From Planctomycetota bacterium (GTDB lineage Bacteria > Planctomycetota > UBA1135 > GCA-002686595), in the NCBI GenBank assembly GCA_020638835.1, contig JACKHV010000003.1, positions 496,001 through 560,000 of the forward strand: a stretch of 64,000 nucleotides of DNA. Direction: 5' to 3'. Of the stretch, positions 43,012-51,665 are shown piece after piece. The notes under the pieces are model-generated. The model worked only from the letters and a program-made list of their open reading frames with translations. It was not told the origin of the DNA and did no database searches. Position 1 is the stretch's first letter; each line of letters opens with the position of its first letter. The translations under genes were made by a program, and so were the position numbers.

Positions 43012-43590
43012 ATGGAACTGCGAGCGGAGAGCGGGATCGTGCTGGCGGCTGCGCCCGAGCTGCTCGATCCGAACTTCGTGCGCTCGGTCGTGTTGATCTG
43101 CAAGCACGTCGACGAAGGCGCCTACGGTCTCGTCGTGAACAAGCGCTCCGCCTACACGGTCGACCAGCTGCTGCCCGACCACCCCGTGCTCGGCGGCCTG
43201 CGCTTCCCCGTGCACTTCGGTGGGCCGGTCAGCCGCGACAAGATGCAGATCCTGCACCGCGTGCCCGAGCTCGCACGACCGGGGACCGAGCTCGTGAAGG
43301 GCCTGTGGCTCGGTGCGGACCTCGACGCCGCGGCGGACTACCTCGCCGGACAGGGCCTCGACGGGATGGGCGACGTGCGCTTCCTCGTCGGCTACTCAGG
43401 CTGGGCCGAGGACCAGCTCGACCAGGAGCTCGCCGGCGGATCGTGGCTGCCGGCCGCGACCCAGCTCGATTGGCTGTTCGGGGGGTCGGAACACCACACC
43501 TGGCGGCAGGTGGTGAGGCGGGTCGAGCGGGAGGTGGGGGGATGCGACGAAACCCCCTTCGACCCACCCCCCGATGTGAGCTGGAACTGA
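43012..43590 (+). CDS. algH: YqgE/AlgH (UPF0301) family protein
   Basis: The 192-residue protein matches the AlgH fold family: SGIVLAAAPELLDPNFVRSV, VVLICKHVDEGAYGLVVNK, FPVHFGGPVSRDKMQILH and VRFLVGYSGWAEDQLDQEL are characteristic blocks. The family is widespread and linked to regulation (alginate control in Pseudomonas), but its biochemical role is not settled. The last codons and stop lie in the left arm of a 23-bp inverted repeat, so the C-terminus (DPPPDVSWN) may have been changed by an insertion. Confidence 0.9.
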   Translation: MELRAESGIVLAAAPELLDPNFVRSVVLICKHVDEGAYGLVVNKRSAYTVDQLLPDHPVLGGLRFPVHFGGPVSRDKMQILHRVPELARPGTELVKGLWLGADLDAAADYLAGQGLDGMGDVRFLVGYSGWAEDQLDQELAGGSWLPAATQLDWLFGGSEHHTWRQVVRRVEREVGGCDETPFDPPPDVSWN

Positions 43591-43793
43591 CTGGGTTCCG
43601 TGTGGATCCGCCATGCGGGTCCCCCGGCGGGCTCGCGGCGGCCGTCCCCCTGGAGGGTGATCCGTTCCTCGTTCGCCGTCGCCTCGAGCGTGCGGACCCC
43701 CTGCGCAGCGCATCCCGTGTCGGGAAATCCGGGCGCGGAGAGGGCTTGCGGAGGACTGTGGGACCGAGGACCACACGGAACCCAGTCAGTTCC
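43583..43793. repeat. 211-bp element with 23-bp perfect inverted repeats
   Basis: The left end reads GGAACTGACTGGGTTCCGTG (43583 on), and the right arm at 43771-43793 is its exact complement over all 23 bases. The 165 bases between encode no plausible protein. The left arm covers the last two codons and the stop of algH. The next gene starts 104 bases after the right arm. The rest of the 307-base gap shows no other feature. It resembles a miniature inverted-repeat element, but no target duplication is evident. Confidence 0.7.
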
Positions 43794-43897
43794 GGAAGCA
43801 CTCATGGTGGGGGGCTCTCGATCCGATACAGAGGCGTCGATCCCCCCGCCGCCCGCTTCCGGCGCCGTGGGCGGATCGCCGAGACCGGCCTCCCACC

Positions 43898-44335
43898 ATG
43901 AAGATCAGTCCTCAGAGCGAATTCTGGCGCTTCCTCCGCGACTCCGGCGTGATCTCCGCCTCGACGGCCGAGGGGCTGGAGCGGAAGGTGCGCGACAGCT
44001 GGATGCCGCTCGGCCGCATCCTGCTGCGCAACCGCAAGATCACGCCCGACCAGATGCTCACCATCCTGCGCCTGCAGGGGGCCGAGCCTGGGCAGCGCGT
44101 GGGGGATCTGGCGGTCCGGGAGGGCTACTGCACCCAGGCGGACGTCGACGCGGCGATCGAGTTCCAGCGCCAGGGCGGGCCGCACCCGCTCGCGGTCTTG
44201 CTGGACGACGAGGGCGTCGACCGCGACGCCCTGCTGACGGCGTTGTACGGCTACGTGCGCCACCTCGAGGGGCGGGCGCAGGTGCTCGACGCGTTGCTGA
44301 ACGAGTCGCAGACGCAGGGCGCGTCGGGCGACTGA
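43898..44335 (+). CDS. Stand-alone GspE-N/MshEN-like protein
   Basis: The 145-residue protein consists of units of the type 'LG.IL....IT..Q...L' (WMPLGRILLRNRKITPDQML; QRVGDLAVREGYCTQADVD; HPLAVLLDDEGVDRDALLT), as in the N-terminal domain of type II secretion and type IV pilus ATPases. In some ATPases this domain binds c-di-GMP. No ATPase follows here, so it may be a free-standing regulator. It has no signal or membrane segment. The gene is near the 3' side of the inverted-repeat element and convergent with the NadR-like kinase gene. Confidence 0.6.
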   Translation: MKISPQSEFWRFLRDSGVISASTAEGLERKVRDSWMPLGRILLRNRKITPDQMLTILRLQGAEPGQRVGDLAVREGYCTQADVDAAIEFQRQGGPHPLAVLLDDEGVDRDALLTALYGYVRHLEGRAQVLDALLNESQTQGASGD

Positions 44336-44351
44336 GACGCGGTCGGGCGGC

Positions 44352-45071
44352 TCAGCGCACCGGCTTCAGTGCGTCGCGCTTCAAGCGCGCGGGCGGGCCG
44401 GGGATCTCGACCTGCGGTTCGCGCTCGAGCGCGTCGGCGGCGAAGGGGTCGCGCTCCAGCGGCGCGGCGGGGGCGGGTTCCGCGCTCGCCGGCGTAGCGG
44501 CCAGTTTTCGCGGCAAACCGGCGAGGTCCAGGACGCGTTCCGTCAGGCGCATGCGCTCTTGCATCGAGAGGGCGTCGACCGGGATGTACGAGATCCCGAA
44601 CCACTCGAGCATGAACTTCACCATGCCGTCGATGCGCACGACTTCCTCCCACTCGACGCCGGCGCGCACGCCGTCCTCGCACAGGAGGTCGCGGTGGGGG
44701 CGGAGGTAGAAGACGAGTCCGCTGCGCACGGAGTCGATGTAGGCCGACAGCTTCGGATCGGCGGCGACCTGGTGCAGGATCGTGGCGTGCTGCGCGGCGT
44801 AGGCCAGGTTGCAGAAGGCGCGGTCCGACACGAAGGCACCGAGTTGTTGTTCCTCGGCGGTGATCTGGCGGCGGAAGACCTCGGCCTGGTAGCGGTCGAC
44901 GAGGTCGACGTCCGTGCGCAGCGAGTCGAGCTGCTCCTCCATCTCGGCGAGCACCCCGCGGGCGACCTCGGAAATCATCGGCAGGCCGTAGCGATCGCGG
45001 ATCCAACGGGCCAGAGTGGTCTTGCCCGTGGAGTGGGCGCCGACGAGGTAGATGCGGTGCGGTGCGGCCAT
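44352..45071 (-). CDS. NadR-like AAA-type P-loop kinase/ATPase
   Basis: The 239-residue protein starts MAAPHRIYLVGAHSTGKTTLARWI, where G-AHSTGKTT is a Walker A loop close to the N-terminus, as in the kinase domain of NadR and the AAA_28 family. The segments ISEVARGVLAEM and FVSDRAFCNLAYA fit the substrate and Walker B regions of that group. It probably phosphorylates a nucleoside or small molecule; nicotinamide riboside is one possibility. The C-terminal 50 residues are proline/alanine-rich and probably disordered. The ATG at 45071 is used because the extra upstream residues do not look conserved. Confidence 0.7.
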   Translation of the reverse strand: MAAPHRIYLVGAHSTGKTTLARWIRDRYGLPMISEVARGVLAEMEEQLDSLRTDVDLVDRYQAEVFRRQITAEEQQLGAFVSDRAFCNLAYAAQHATILHQVAADPKLSAYIDSVRSGLVFYLRPHRDLLCEDGVRAGVEWEEVVRIDGMVKFMLEWFGISYIPVDALSMQERMRLTERVLDLAGLPRKLAATPASAEPAPAAPLERDPFAADALEREPQVEIPGPPARLKRDALKPVR

Positions 45072-45289
45072 GAGGGTGTGGTGCGAGGGGTGCGGGTGCG
45101 CGCATACTACGGGTTGTGGTCGCGGGGCGCCAGGGTCGCTCATCTGGTGTCCCGAACGGGGGCCTCGGCGGCTCGGGGAAGCGCGCGGCGCTCCCGGGAA
45201 GCTTCCGCGCCGGAGGCCGTAGGAGGGGCGACCGCGGGCCCCCCGCGGTGGATCGCGAGGCGCGCCGGGCAGGCGAGGCGAAGGACGAG

Positions 45290-48217
45290 ATGACGCAGGC
45301 AGTGAACGAATCGAAGACGGACTCCTCGAACACCCCGCGGCGCGGCGGCTGGGGCCGTCGCGGCTGCGGTTGCTTCGCCTTCCTGCTGGGCGCGAGCGCG
45401 ACGCTCGTCGCCTTCGCGCCGCTGCTCTTCGGGCGGCTCGTGATGGAGAGCGCCGTCGAGGAGGCGAACCGCGAGATCGCCGGCGAGCTGGAGATCGGCG
45501 ACGTCGCGCTCTCCTGGACGGGGACGCAGCGCCTCGAAGGCTTGCGCCTGCGCGACCCCGAAGGGCGCACCGTGGCGGAGTTCGACCTCGAGTGCCCCTC
45601 GGTCTGGCAGCTGATCCGCGCCGCCGGGAAGGTGAACGACGGAGAACACGGCGACTACGGCAAGCTCTTCGGCACGCTCGAGCTGGCGCTCGTCACCGGG
45701 CCCGGCGTGCCGTCCAACCTCGAGCGCGCGCTGGCGCCGCGCGACGGTGCAGCGAGTGGCGCGGGCTCGGGCGGCGGTGTCGGAGGCGGCTCCGCGAGCG
45801 GCGACGCCGGCGCCGACGCAGGGGACAACGAAGTCGAGTTCAGCGTGACCACGGGCATCCGGCTCGCGCGACTCGAGCTCGAGCTGCAGGTCAAGCACTT
45901 CAGCTGGAGCGACCCGCGCCTCGACGCGGGCGGGCGCGCGGTCGGCTTCAAGGACCTCGTCGCACGGATGGTCTTCGAGCCGGAGCGGCCTGCGCGGCTG
46001 ACGGTCAGCGGTGAACACCTCTACGGTGATCGCCACGCGCCGCTCGCGGCGGACGCCTCGATCGACGTCTCGCGCCTGATCGGCGGCGCGGTCTGGAGCG
46101 ACGCGATCACCGGCGTCGTGCAACTCGATGCGCTCCCCACGCCGGTATTCGACCGCCTCCTCGAGGAGGACGGCGAGCTGACCGCCGCGCTCGGCCCGTC
46201 CTTCGACGTCGAGGTGCGCCTCGAAGTGCCCGACGAAGCCGGCGCGCGGCTCACGGCGCGCGTGCAGTCGGCGCTGCAGACGCTGCAGCTCGACGCGCGG
46301 ATCTCGGACGGAATCGTGCACGTCGCAGAGGACGCGCCGATGCGCCTCGACCTACGCGTCCCTCCGGCCTGGCTCGCCGAAGCGCTCGCCGACTCGCTAC
46401 CGGAGGAAGTGCAGCTCGTCGCGCCGGAGGGCGGCTTGCCGGTGCGCGTCGAAGTCACGCGCTTCGCGCTGCCGCTCGAGTCGGACGCGGACTGGCAGCG
46501 AGCGGATCTCGCGCTACACGTCGAGGTTCCCGAGCTCGGCGTCGAACGCACGGGTTCCGAGCGCTTCGAGCTGCGCGACAACACGCTGGACGTCGCGATG
46601 ACGCCGGACGGACCGCTGATGGTCGACGTCGCGCTGCGCGAGGGACGCGGCGGAAGTGCGGCGCTGAAGATGCAGTTGCCGGCCGGCTGGCAAGCGCTCG
46701 CGTCGGATCCCGAGCGCGTGAACGAAATCGACTACCGCGTGCGCGTCACGCTGACGGACCTTCCCGCCGAGCTCCTGCGCAGCTTCGTAGAACAGGACGA
46801 CCAGCTCGCCGGCTTCCTCGCTGATCCCGTGCAACTCTTCCTGCAGGCGCAGCCCGCCGCGGACGAGTCCGTGCGCGTCGACGTGGAACTCGAGAGCGGC
46901 AGCAATCACCTGCGCTCGACGGCCGTACTCTCGGAAGAAGTCGTCGAGCTCGCGCCGGGCACGACACAGTTGACGCTCGCGCTGGCGACCGAACGACTCG
47001 TCGCACTGGCCGGCGAGTCGTGGCCCGAGGGCTACGTACTCGATTCCGAGTCCGGTCGCGTGCGCGTCCAGGCCGTCGTGCGCGAGGCGCGCTGGCCGCT
47101 GGAAGGAGGGCTCGGTACGGCGACGCTCGAAGCGCGGCTCGGGCCGGTCTCGTTCACCGACGAGGCGCTGCGTGCGGCGAACGAGTCGATCGCGCTGAGC
47201 AGCTTGCAGCTGAGCTTGCACCTCGACGGTGCGGCGCCCGTCGAACTCGACGCGGACGTCGCGCTCGACCGCGATGCGGGCAGCGCGACGCTGAAGCTGC
47301 GCTCCGCCGAGACGCTCGCGGAGCTGGACGCCGGAGCCGAACCGACCTGGTTCGCCACGCTGAGCGGCAGCGGGCTGCGCACGGAGCTCGTCGACGTGCT
47401 CGCCGCGCAGGACGGCTTGCTGCTCGACGTCTTCGGTCCGACGCTGCAGCTCGACGTCGACGTGCGCGACTGGAAGGCGGGCGCAGCTCGGCTCGATGCG
47501 CGCCTCGACAGCCGGAACGCACAGCTCGCTTGGTCCGGTCACCTGCAGGACGGCGTGCTGCAGTCGTCCGGCGAAGCGGAGTCGCTCGAGGCGCAGGTCG
47601 GGCTGACGCCGCTCTTCCAGGAACGCATCGTCGGCAACCTGTTGCCGATGCTCGTCGGCATGCAGTCCGTCGAAGGCGGGAGTCCGGCGCTGCTCCGCGT
47701 CACCGACTTCCGCATGCCGCTCTCCGGCGCCGATCGCTCCGCGCTCGCGGGGCTGCAGGCCGACGTGCACCTGGAACTCGGACTGGTGCGCGCCGCCGTG
47801 CTGCCCGGCCTGGCGGAGATGCTCAGCTCGCAGGTCCACCAGCTGCGTCCGACGCAGTTGCCGACGCTGACCCTGCGCGTGCGCGACGGCGTCGTTCAGT
47901 CCGACTCGATCCCGATCGAGATCGAAAAGACGCCGGTGGTCTTCGCGGGCACCTATGCGCTCGTCGACGAGGCGATGGAGTTCACGTGCTCCGTGCCGCT
48001 CTCGGGACTGCGCGGCGATGTGGGCAAGGTGCTGAACGAAGCGCGCGCGTACCTCGATCCGAACCTGATCGTGCCGCTGCGCGTCCACGGCAAGCCGAGT
48101 CGGCCGCAGGTGGGCATCGACTCGAACTTCCTGAAGCAGGTCGTCCGCGAGGGGTCGACGAAGGCGGCGGGCGACGCGCTCGGCAAGGGCCTGCGCAAGC
48201 TCTTCGGCGACGACTGA
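45290..48217 (+). CDS. AsmA/TamB-like giant envelope protein
   Basis: The 975-residue product has one N-terminal transmembrane segment (CFAFLLGASATLVAFAPLLFG) and a long extracytoplasmic part with repeated beta-strand-rich units. The opening ESAVEEANREIAGELEIGDVALSWTGTQRLEGLRLRDPEG is typical of AsmA-like proteins. The final part (VRVHGKPSRPQVGIDSNFLKQV...GKGLRKLFG) also fits that superfamily, which bridges inner and outer membranes for lipid transport. There is a Gly/Ser/Ala-rich loop near residue 170. AAGGA precedes the ATG. No partner protein is adjacent. Confidence 0.75.
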   Translation: MTQAVNESKTDSSNTPRRGGWGRRGCGCFAFLLGASATLVAFAPLLFGRLVMESAVEEANREIAGELEIGDVALSWTGTQRLEGLRLRDPEGRTVAEFDLECPSVWQLIRAAGKVNDGEHGDYGKLFGTLELALVTGPGVPSNLERALAPRDGAASGAGSGGGVGGGSASGDAGADAGDNEVEFSVTTGIRLARLELELQVKHFSWSDPRLDAGGRAVGFKDLVARMVFEPERPARLTVSGEHLYGDRHAPLAADASIDVSRLIGGAVWSDAITGVVQLDALPTPVFDRLLEEDGELTAALGPSFDVEVRLEVPDEAGARLTARVQSALQTLQLDARISDGIVHVAEDAPMRLDLRVPPAWLAEALADSLPEEVQLVAPEGGLPVRVEVTRFALPLESDADWQRADLALHVEVPELGVERTGSERFELRDNTLDVAMTPDGPLMVDVALREGRGGSAALKMQLPAGWQALASDPERVNEIDYRVRVTLTDLPAELLRSFVEQDDQLAGFLADPVQLFLQAQPAADESVRVDVELESGSNHLRSTAVLSEEVVELAPGTTQLTLALATERLVALAGESWPEGYVLDSESGRVRVQAVVREARWPLEGGLGTATLEARLGPVSFTDEALRAANESIALSSLQLSLHLDGAAPVELDADVALDRDAGSATLKLRSAETLAELDAGAEPTWFATLSGSGLRTELVDVLAAQDGLLLDVFGPTLQLDVDVRDWKAGAARLDARLDSRNAQLAWSGHLQDGVLQSSGEAESLEAQVGLTPLFQERIVGNLLPMLVGMQSVEGGSPALLRVTDFRMPLSGADRSALAGLQADVHLELGLVRAAVLPGLAEMLSSQVHQLRPTQLPTLTLRVRDGVVQSDSIPIEIEKTPVVFAGTYALVDEAMEFTCSVPLSGLRGDVGKVLNEARAYLDPNLIVPLRVHGKPSRPQVGIDSNFLKQVVREGSTKAAGDALGKGLRKLFGDD

Positions 48218-48224
48218 CGCGCGT

Positions 48225-49112
48225 TCACGCGCTCGGCGCTTCGGGTGCGGACTCGAGCAGCGCGTCGAGCAACGGGTTCTCCGGCATGTCCTTTCGCCAC
48301 GCGAGCGTGACGGGGAACTCGACCTTCGGCGACGGCAGCGGGAAGAAGCGCAGGTTGCGCGACTTCGGAGGCTCGGGCTCGAGCGACGGGAGGATCGAGT
48401 AACCGAGCTCCGCTTCGACGAAGCCGAGGATCACGTCGGCCGTCGTGGCCGTGATGCGCCGCGACGGCGTCAAGCCGTGCAGCGCGAGCGCTTCGAACTG
48501 CTGCGCGTGCGGCAGGAGCCCGGGCGAGTAGGCGACGAAGGTCTCCTGCTCGAGGTCCTCGAGCCGCAAGCGCTTGCGCGCCGCCGCGGGGTGCTTCGCG
48601 GGCAGCACGACGTACGGCCGCATGATCCCGACCGTCTGGCTCGCGATCGCGCTCGGCAGCTTGGGGAAGTGGTCGATCGCCGCGTCGACCTCGCCGCGCA
48701 ACAGCGGATCGACGGCGGGCTCGAGCGCTTCGACGAGGTGCACGTCCACCTCGGGGTAGCGCTTCTTCAGGCGACGGACCCAAGCGGGCAACAGCTTGCG
48801 CAGGAACATCCCCGCCGCGGCGACGCGGAGTTCGCCGGAGATCTCGTCGCTCGTCAGCGTCCGCAGCACGCTCGGTAGGCCTTCGAAGTACGGGCGGACG
48901 AAGCGGAAGAGCCGCTCGCCCGCGGCGGTCGGGATCATGCGGTCCTTGCCGACACGCTCGAACAGCGCCAGGCCGAGCTCCGTCTCGAGCTTCTTCACCT
49001 GTTGGTGCACGGCCGGCTGCGTGATCGGGTAGGGGAAGGCGCGCGCGGCGCGAGCGTATCCGCCGGTGCGCGCGACCCAGTAGAAGCCTTCCAGTCGGTG
49101 CAGTTGGATCAC
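48225..49112 (-). CDS. LysR-family transcriptional regulator
   Basis: The 295-residue protein has an N-terminal winged helix-turn-helix (LHRLEGFYWVARTGGYARAA to ITQPAVHQQVKKLETELGLALFERV) and a C-terminal LysR substrate-binding domain (GELRVAAAGMFLRKLLPAWVRRL). It should activate or repress a nearby gene in response to a small ligand. It starts with GTG overlapping the stop of the SGNH-like gene by four bases, so the two are cotranscribed. The target is not known; LysR genes are more often divergent from their target. Confidence 0.9.
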   Translation of the reverse strand: MIQLHRLEGFYWVARTGGYARAARAFPYPITQPAVHQQVKKLETELGLALFERVGKDRMIPTAAGERLFRFVRPYFEGLPSVLRTLTSDEISGELRVAAAGMFLRKLLPAWVRRLKKRYPEVDVHLVEALEPAVDPLLRGEVDAAIDHFPKLPSAIASQTVGIMRPYVVLPAKHPAAARKRLRLEDLEQETFVAYSPGLLPHAQQFEALALHGLTPSRRITATTADVILGFVEAELGYSILPSLEPEPPKSRNLRFFPLPSPKVEFPVTLAWRKDMPENPLLDALLESAPEAPSA

Positions 49113-50296
49113 AGCTCTGCCTCCAGGGTTTGCGCGACGACGCGGTTCCCGAGCGCGGAGTAGTGACCTCCGCCCATCCAGTACTCGTCCGACTCGAGCG
49201 CGCCGGCAGCGAGCAGCGCGTCCGAGAGGTCCACGACCTCGATCCCGGCTTCCTCGAAGTCGGCGCAGACCGCGGCCCAGTAGGGCGCGCCGCGTTCGAT
49301 GCGATCGGCGAGGTCGTCGCGACCGGGCAGCACGAGGAGCTTGAAGCGCGCGTCGATGCCGCGTGCTTCGCGCGCCGTCTCGAGCACGAGCGCCCGCACC
49401 AACTGGTGGACCTCGGAGCCCTCGTCGAGCACCCAATCCGACGCGTCGCGCCCGCCGCGCTCCATCGCCGTCAGGTAGAGGCGCGTCAGTGCGCTGCGAT
49501 GCAACAGGCTCGACCCGAAGGCGCGGTAGGCGCGCTCGGCGCGACTGACCCACATGTCGTGCTTCCACGTGGCGGCGTAGAACTCGTCCTGGCGCGAGAT
49601 CAGCTTCGCCGTGTGCGCAATGCTCGTCGCCGGATTCGGCACCTGCAACAGCGAGCCGTCGTCGTTCAACCGGAAGCGCGGCTTGAACAGGGTCGGTCCC
49701 GACCAGTGGCGCTGCGCGGGACGATAGAGCGTGACGACGCGCAGTGACGCCGCCGGCAACCAACCGAGCCAGATCTCGTCCGGCGCGAGCTGCAGCCCGT
49801 CGCGCCGCAAGCGCAACAGCGCTTGGTCCAGGCCGTAGGCGCCCATCGCGAGGTTCGCGACTTCGACGTCGTCGTGCGCGGCGTCGAGGCGGTGCGGCCA
49901 CGCTTCGTCGTCTGCGACCTCCTCGCCCAGCGTGAACGAGCAGCCGATCGTCATCAGGCGGCGCACGCCGGCTCGCTTCTCGCGTGCGAGCTCCGCGGGT
50001 CCCATGCGGCAACCCGCCCAGTCGAAGTGCATCGGACCGCTAGGCACCCCGGGGATCGGCGCCCAGCCGAGCTGCGCATCGAAGCGGAACTCTTCCTGTC
50101 GTGGGCGACCGGTCGTCGCGTGCAGCAGGTAGTGCTCCTGCGCCTTCTGCTGCGCCTCGCAGAAGAGCGGCGGCTCGAAGGGCGCGATGCGGCGTCCCAT
50201 CAACCAGCCGTCGCTCAACACGGAGTAGTGCACGACCTGGTCACAGGCCGCGAGGACGCAGGCAGCGAGCAGCAGACGGCGGAAGGGATGTCGCAT
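49109..50296 (-). CDS. SGNH/GDSL-hydrolase-like lipoprotein
   Basis: The 395-residue product starts MRHPFRRLLLAACVLAACDQ with lipobox LAAC, suggesting lipidation. RLMTIGCSFTLGEEVADDEAW is the variant block I (GxSxTxG) of SGNH hydrolases, with the nucleophile Ser after Cys, and EVANLAMGAYGLDQ fits block II. The final block reads GGGHYSALGN, so His is kept but the Asp usually two positions before it is Gly. Activity is therefore doubtful or relies on another acid. Related proteins act on acetyl groups of polysaccharides. The gene is coupled to LysR. Confidence 0.7.
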   Translation of the reverse strand: MRHPFRRLLLAACVLAACDQVVHYSVLSDGWLMGRRIAPFEPPLFCEAQQKAQEHYLLHATTGRPRQEEFRFDAQLGWAPIPGVPSGPMHFDWAGCRMGPAELAREKRAGVRRLMTIGCSFTLGEEVADDEAWPHRLDAAHDDVEVANLAMGAYGLDQALLRLRRDGLQLAPDEIWLGWLPAASLRVVTLYRPAQRHWSGPTLFKPRFRLNDDGSLLQVPNPATSIAHTAKLISRQDEFYAATWKHDMWVSRAERAYRAFGSSLLHRSALTRLYLTAMERGGRDASDWVLDEGSEVHQLVRALVLETAREARGIDARFKLLVLPGRDDLADRIERGAPYWAAVCADFEEAGIEVVDLSDALLAAGALESDEYWMGGGHYSALGNRVVAQTLEAEL

Positions 50297-50491
50297 GACC
50301 GGGCATTGTGGGGTCCCTCCCGCGCTCATGCCACGCCGAGTTGGCGTGCTCAGGACGCGCACGTCGTTTCCTGTGCAGGGGCGGAACTCCGCGCGGAACG
50401 GGCTCGTCCAGGGACGTGCACGAGTCGTGCCGGATCCCCCCGCACCGACGGCTTCGCCGAGGCGGAGCTCCAGCCTCGAGGAGGGATTCAG

Positions 50492-51553
50492 ATGCAGACC
50501 AACGTCGAACGAACGGCGCTCGCGCTGATCGCGCTCTGCACCTCGGCGTCGACCGGAATCGCGCGGCCCCAGAGCTTCAACGTCGACATCGGCGACGCCT
50601 CGGCGATGGGGGTGCCGAGCTCGAACTACGGCGCCGCGGCTGGCCAAGCAGGTGAGTGGAACGGCGTCCCCGTGCTGCAGGCCGTCACGTCGCTCTCCGA
50701 CTTGAACGGAGATCCGACGAACGTCGTCTTCCGCAACGGTTCGAACTTCGCCGTGACCTGGAATCACGCGGGGACGGTCGGCGACGACGAGGCGTTGCTC
50801 GACGATCTGGGGGATCCCGGCAGCAGCGGACTGTATCGCTTCGACGGCTTGCTCCCTGGCGGCTACGAGCTCTGGACCTACGCGTGGGCGCCCGACTCGG
50901 CCGCCGGTCTCTCTTCCGTGATCGTCACGGGAGCCACCGAGCCGGCTGCGACCGTCGGCGGAGCGTGGAGCGGCGCCTTGGCCGAGGGCATCACGCACTC
51001 CGTGCACCACCTGAACGTGACGAGCGGCACGGTCTTCATCGACGTCGTTCCCGCCGCGGGATCGAGCTTCGCGTCGGTGAACGGGTTCCAGCTGGTCTAC
51101 TCCGGGCAGGTCGCGAGCCTCTGCCTGGGATCCGGCAACGCGCCGTGCCCCTGCGCGAACCAGGCTCCGGCCGGCATGCCCGGCGGCTGCGTCCACGGCG
51201 CGGGGAGTTGGGTGACGCTCGCGCACGTCGGCACGACGCTCGTCTCCGCGGACGACCTCGTGCTGTACGCAGCGGGCGGACCGCCGCACGCTCAGGCGAT
51301 CTTGTTGCAAGGCGCTTCGCTCGTGCAGTGGAGTTTCAAGGACGGCTTGCTGTGCACCGGGAATCCGACGCGCCGCATCGAAGTGCTGCAACTCGACTTC
51401 CTCGGAGGTGCGTCGTCGAGTGTCTCGATCGTCGCTGAGGGCGGCGTGCTGCCGGGGGACCGGCGCTACTACCAGCTGTGGTACATCGATGCGCAGAGCC
51501 TCTGCGGGAACGGGATGAACACGAGCAACGCGCTGCAGGTCGACTGGCTCTGA
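50492..51553 (+). CDS. Secreted protein with shared Cys-rich C-terminal domain, copy A
   Basis: The 353-residue product has a signal region (ALALIALCTSASTG). The N-terminal domain (about 29-203, FNVDIGDASAMGVPSSNYG) is shared with its neighbour, and the C-terminal domain (about 208-353) has LCLGSGNAPCPCANQ, WSFKDGLLCTGNPTRRIEVL, RRYYQLWYID and SLCGNGMNTSNALQVDW. GAGGAGGG precedes the ATG. The next gene encodes a paralogue, so these are tandem duplicates. The shared C-terminal part may direct export or surface attachment, as such repeated ends do in planctomycetes; no function is proven. Confidence 0.65.
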   Translation: MQTNVERTALALIALCTSASTGIARPQSFNVDIGDASAMGVPSSNYGAAAGQAGEWNGVPVLQAVTSLSDLNGDPTNVVFRNGSNFAVTWNHAGTVGDDEALLDDLGDPGSSGLYRFDGLLPGGYELWTYAWAPDSAAGLSSVIVTGATEPAATVGGAWSGALAEGITHSVHHLNVTSGTVFIDVVPAAGSSFASVNGFQLVYSGQVASLCLGSGNAPCPCANQAPAGMPGGCVHGAGSWVTLAHVGTTLVSADDLVLYAAGGPPHAQAILLQGASLVQWSFKDGLLCTGNPTRRIEVLQLDFLGGASSSVSIVAEGGVLPGDRRYYQLWYIDAQSLCGNGMNTSNALQVDWL

Positions 51554-51665
51554 GGGCCGTTCGCGAGGCCCGGCCGCTCCGGGGTCCGGCGGAACCTCCG
51601 ACCGGCCCAAGACGTCCGAGATAGACTTGCTCGGCCGTTCCATCCGCCTGACAGAGGCCCTCACC

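Noticed and set aside
43591..43897. A small gene inside the inverted-repeat element
   Set aside because: Frames crossing it continue antisense or out of frame from flanking genes and have no start with a ribosome-binding site or recognisable domain.
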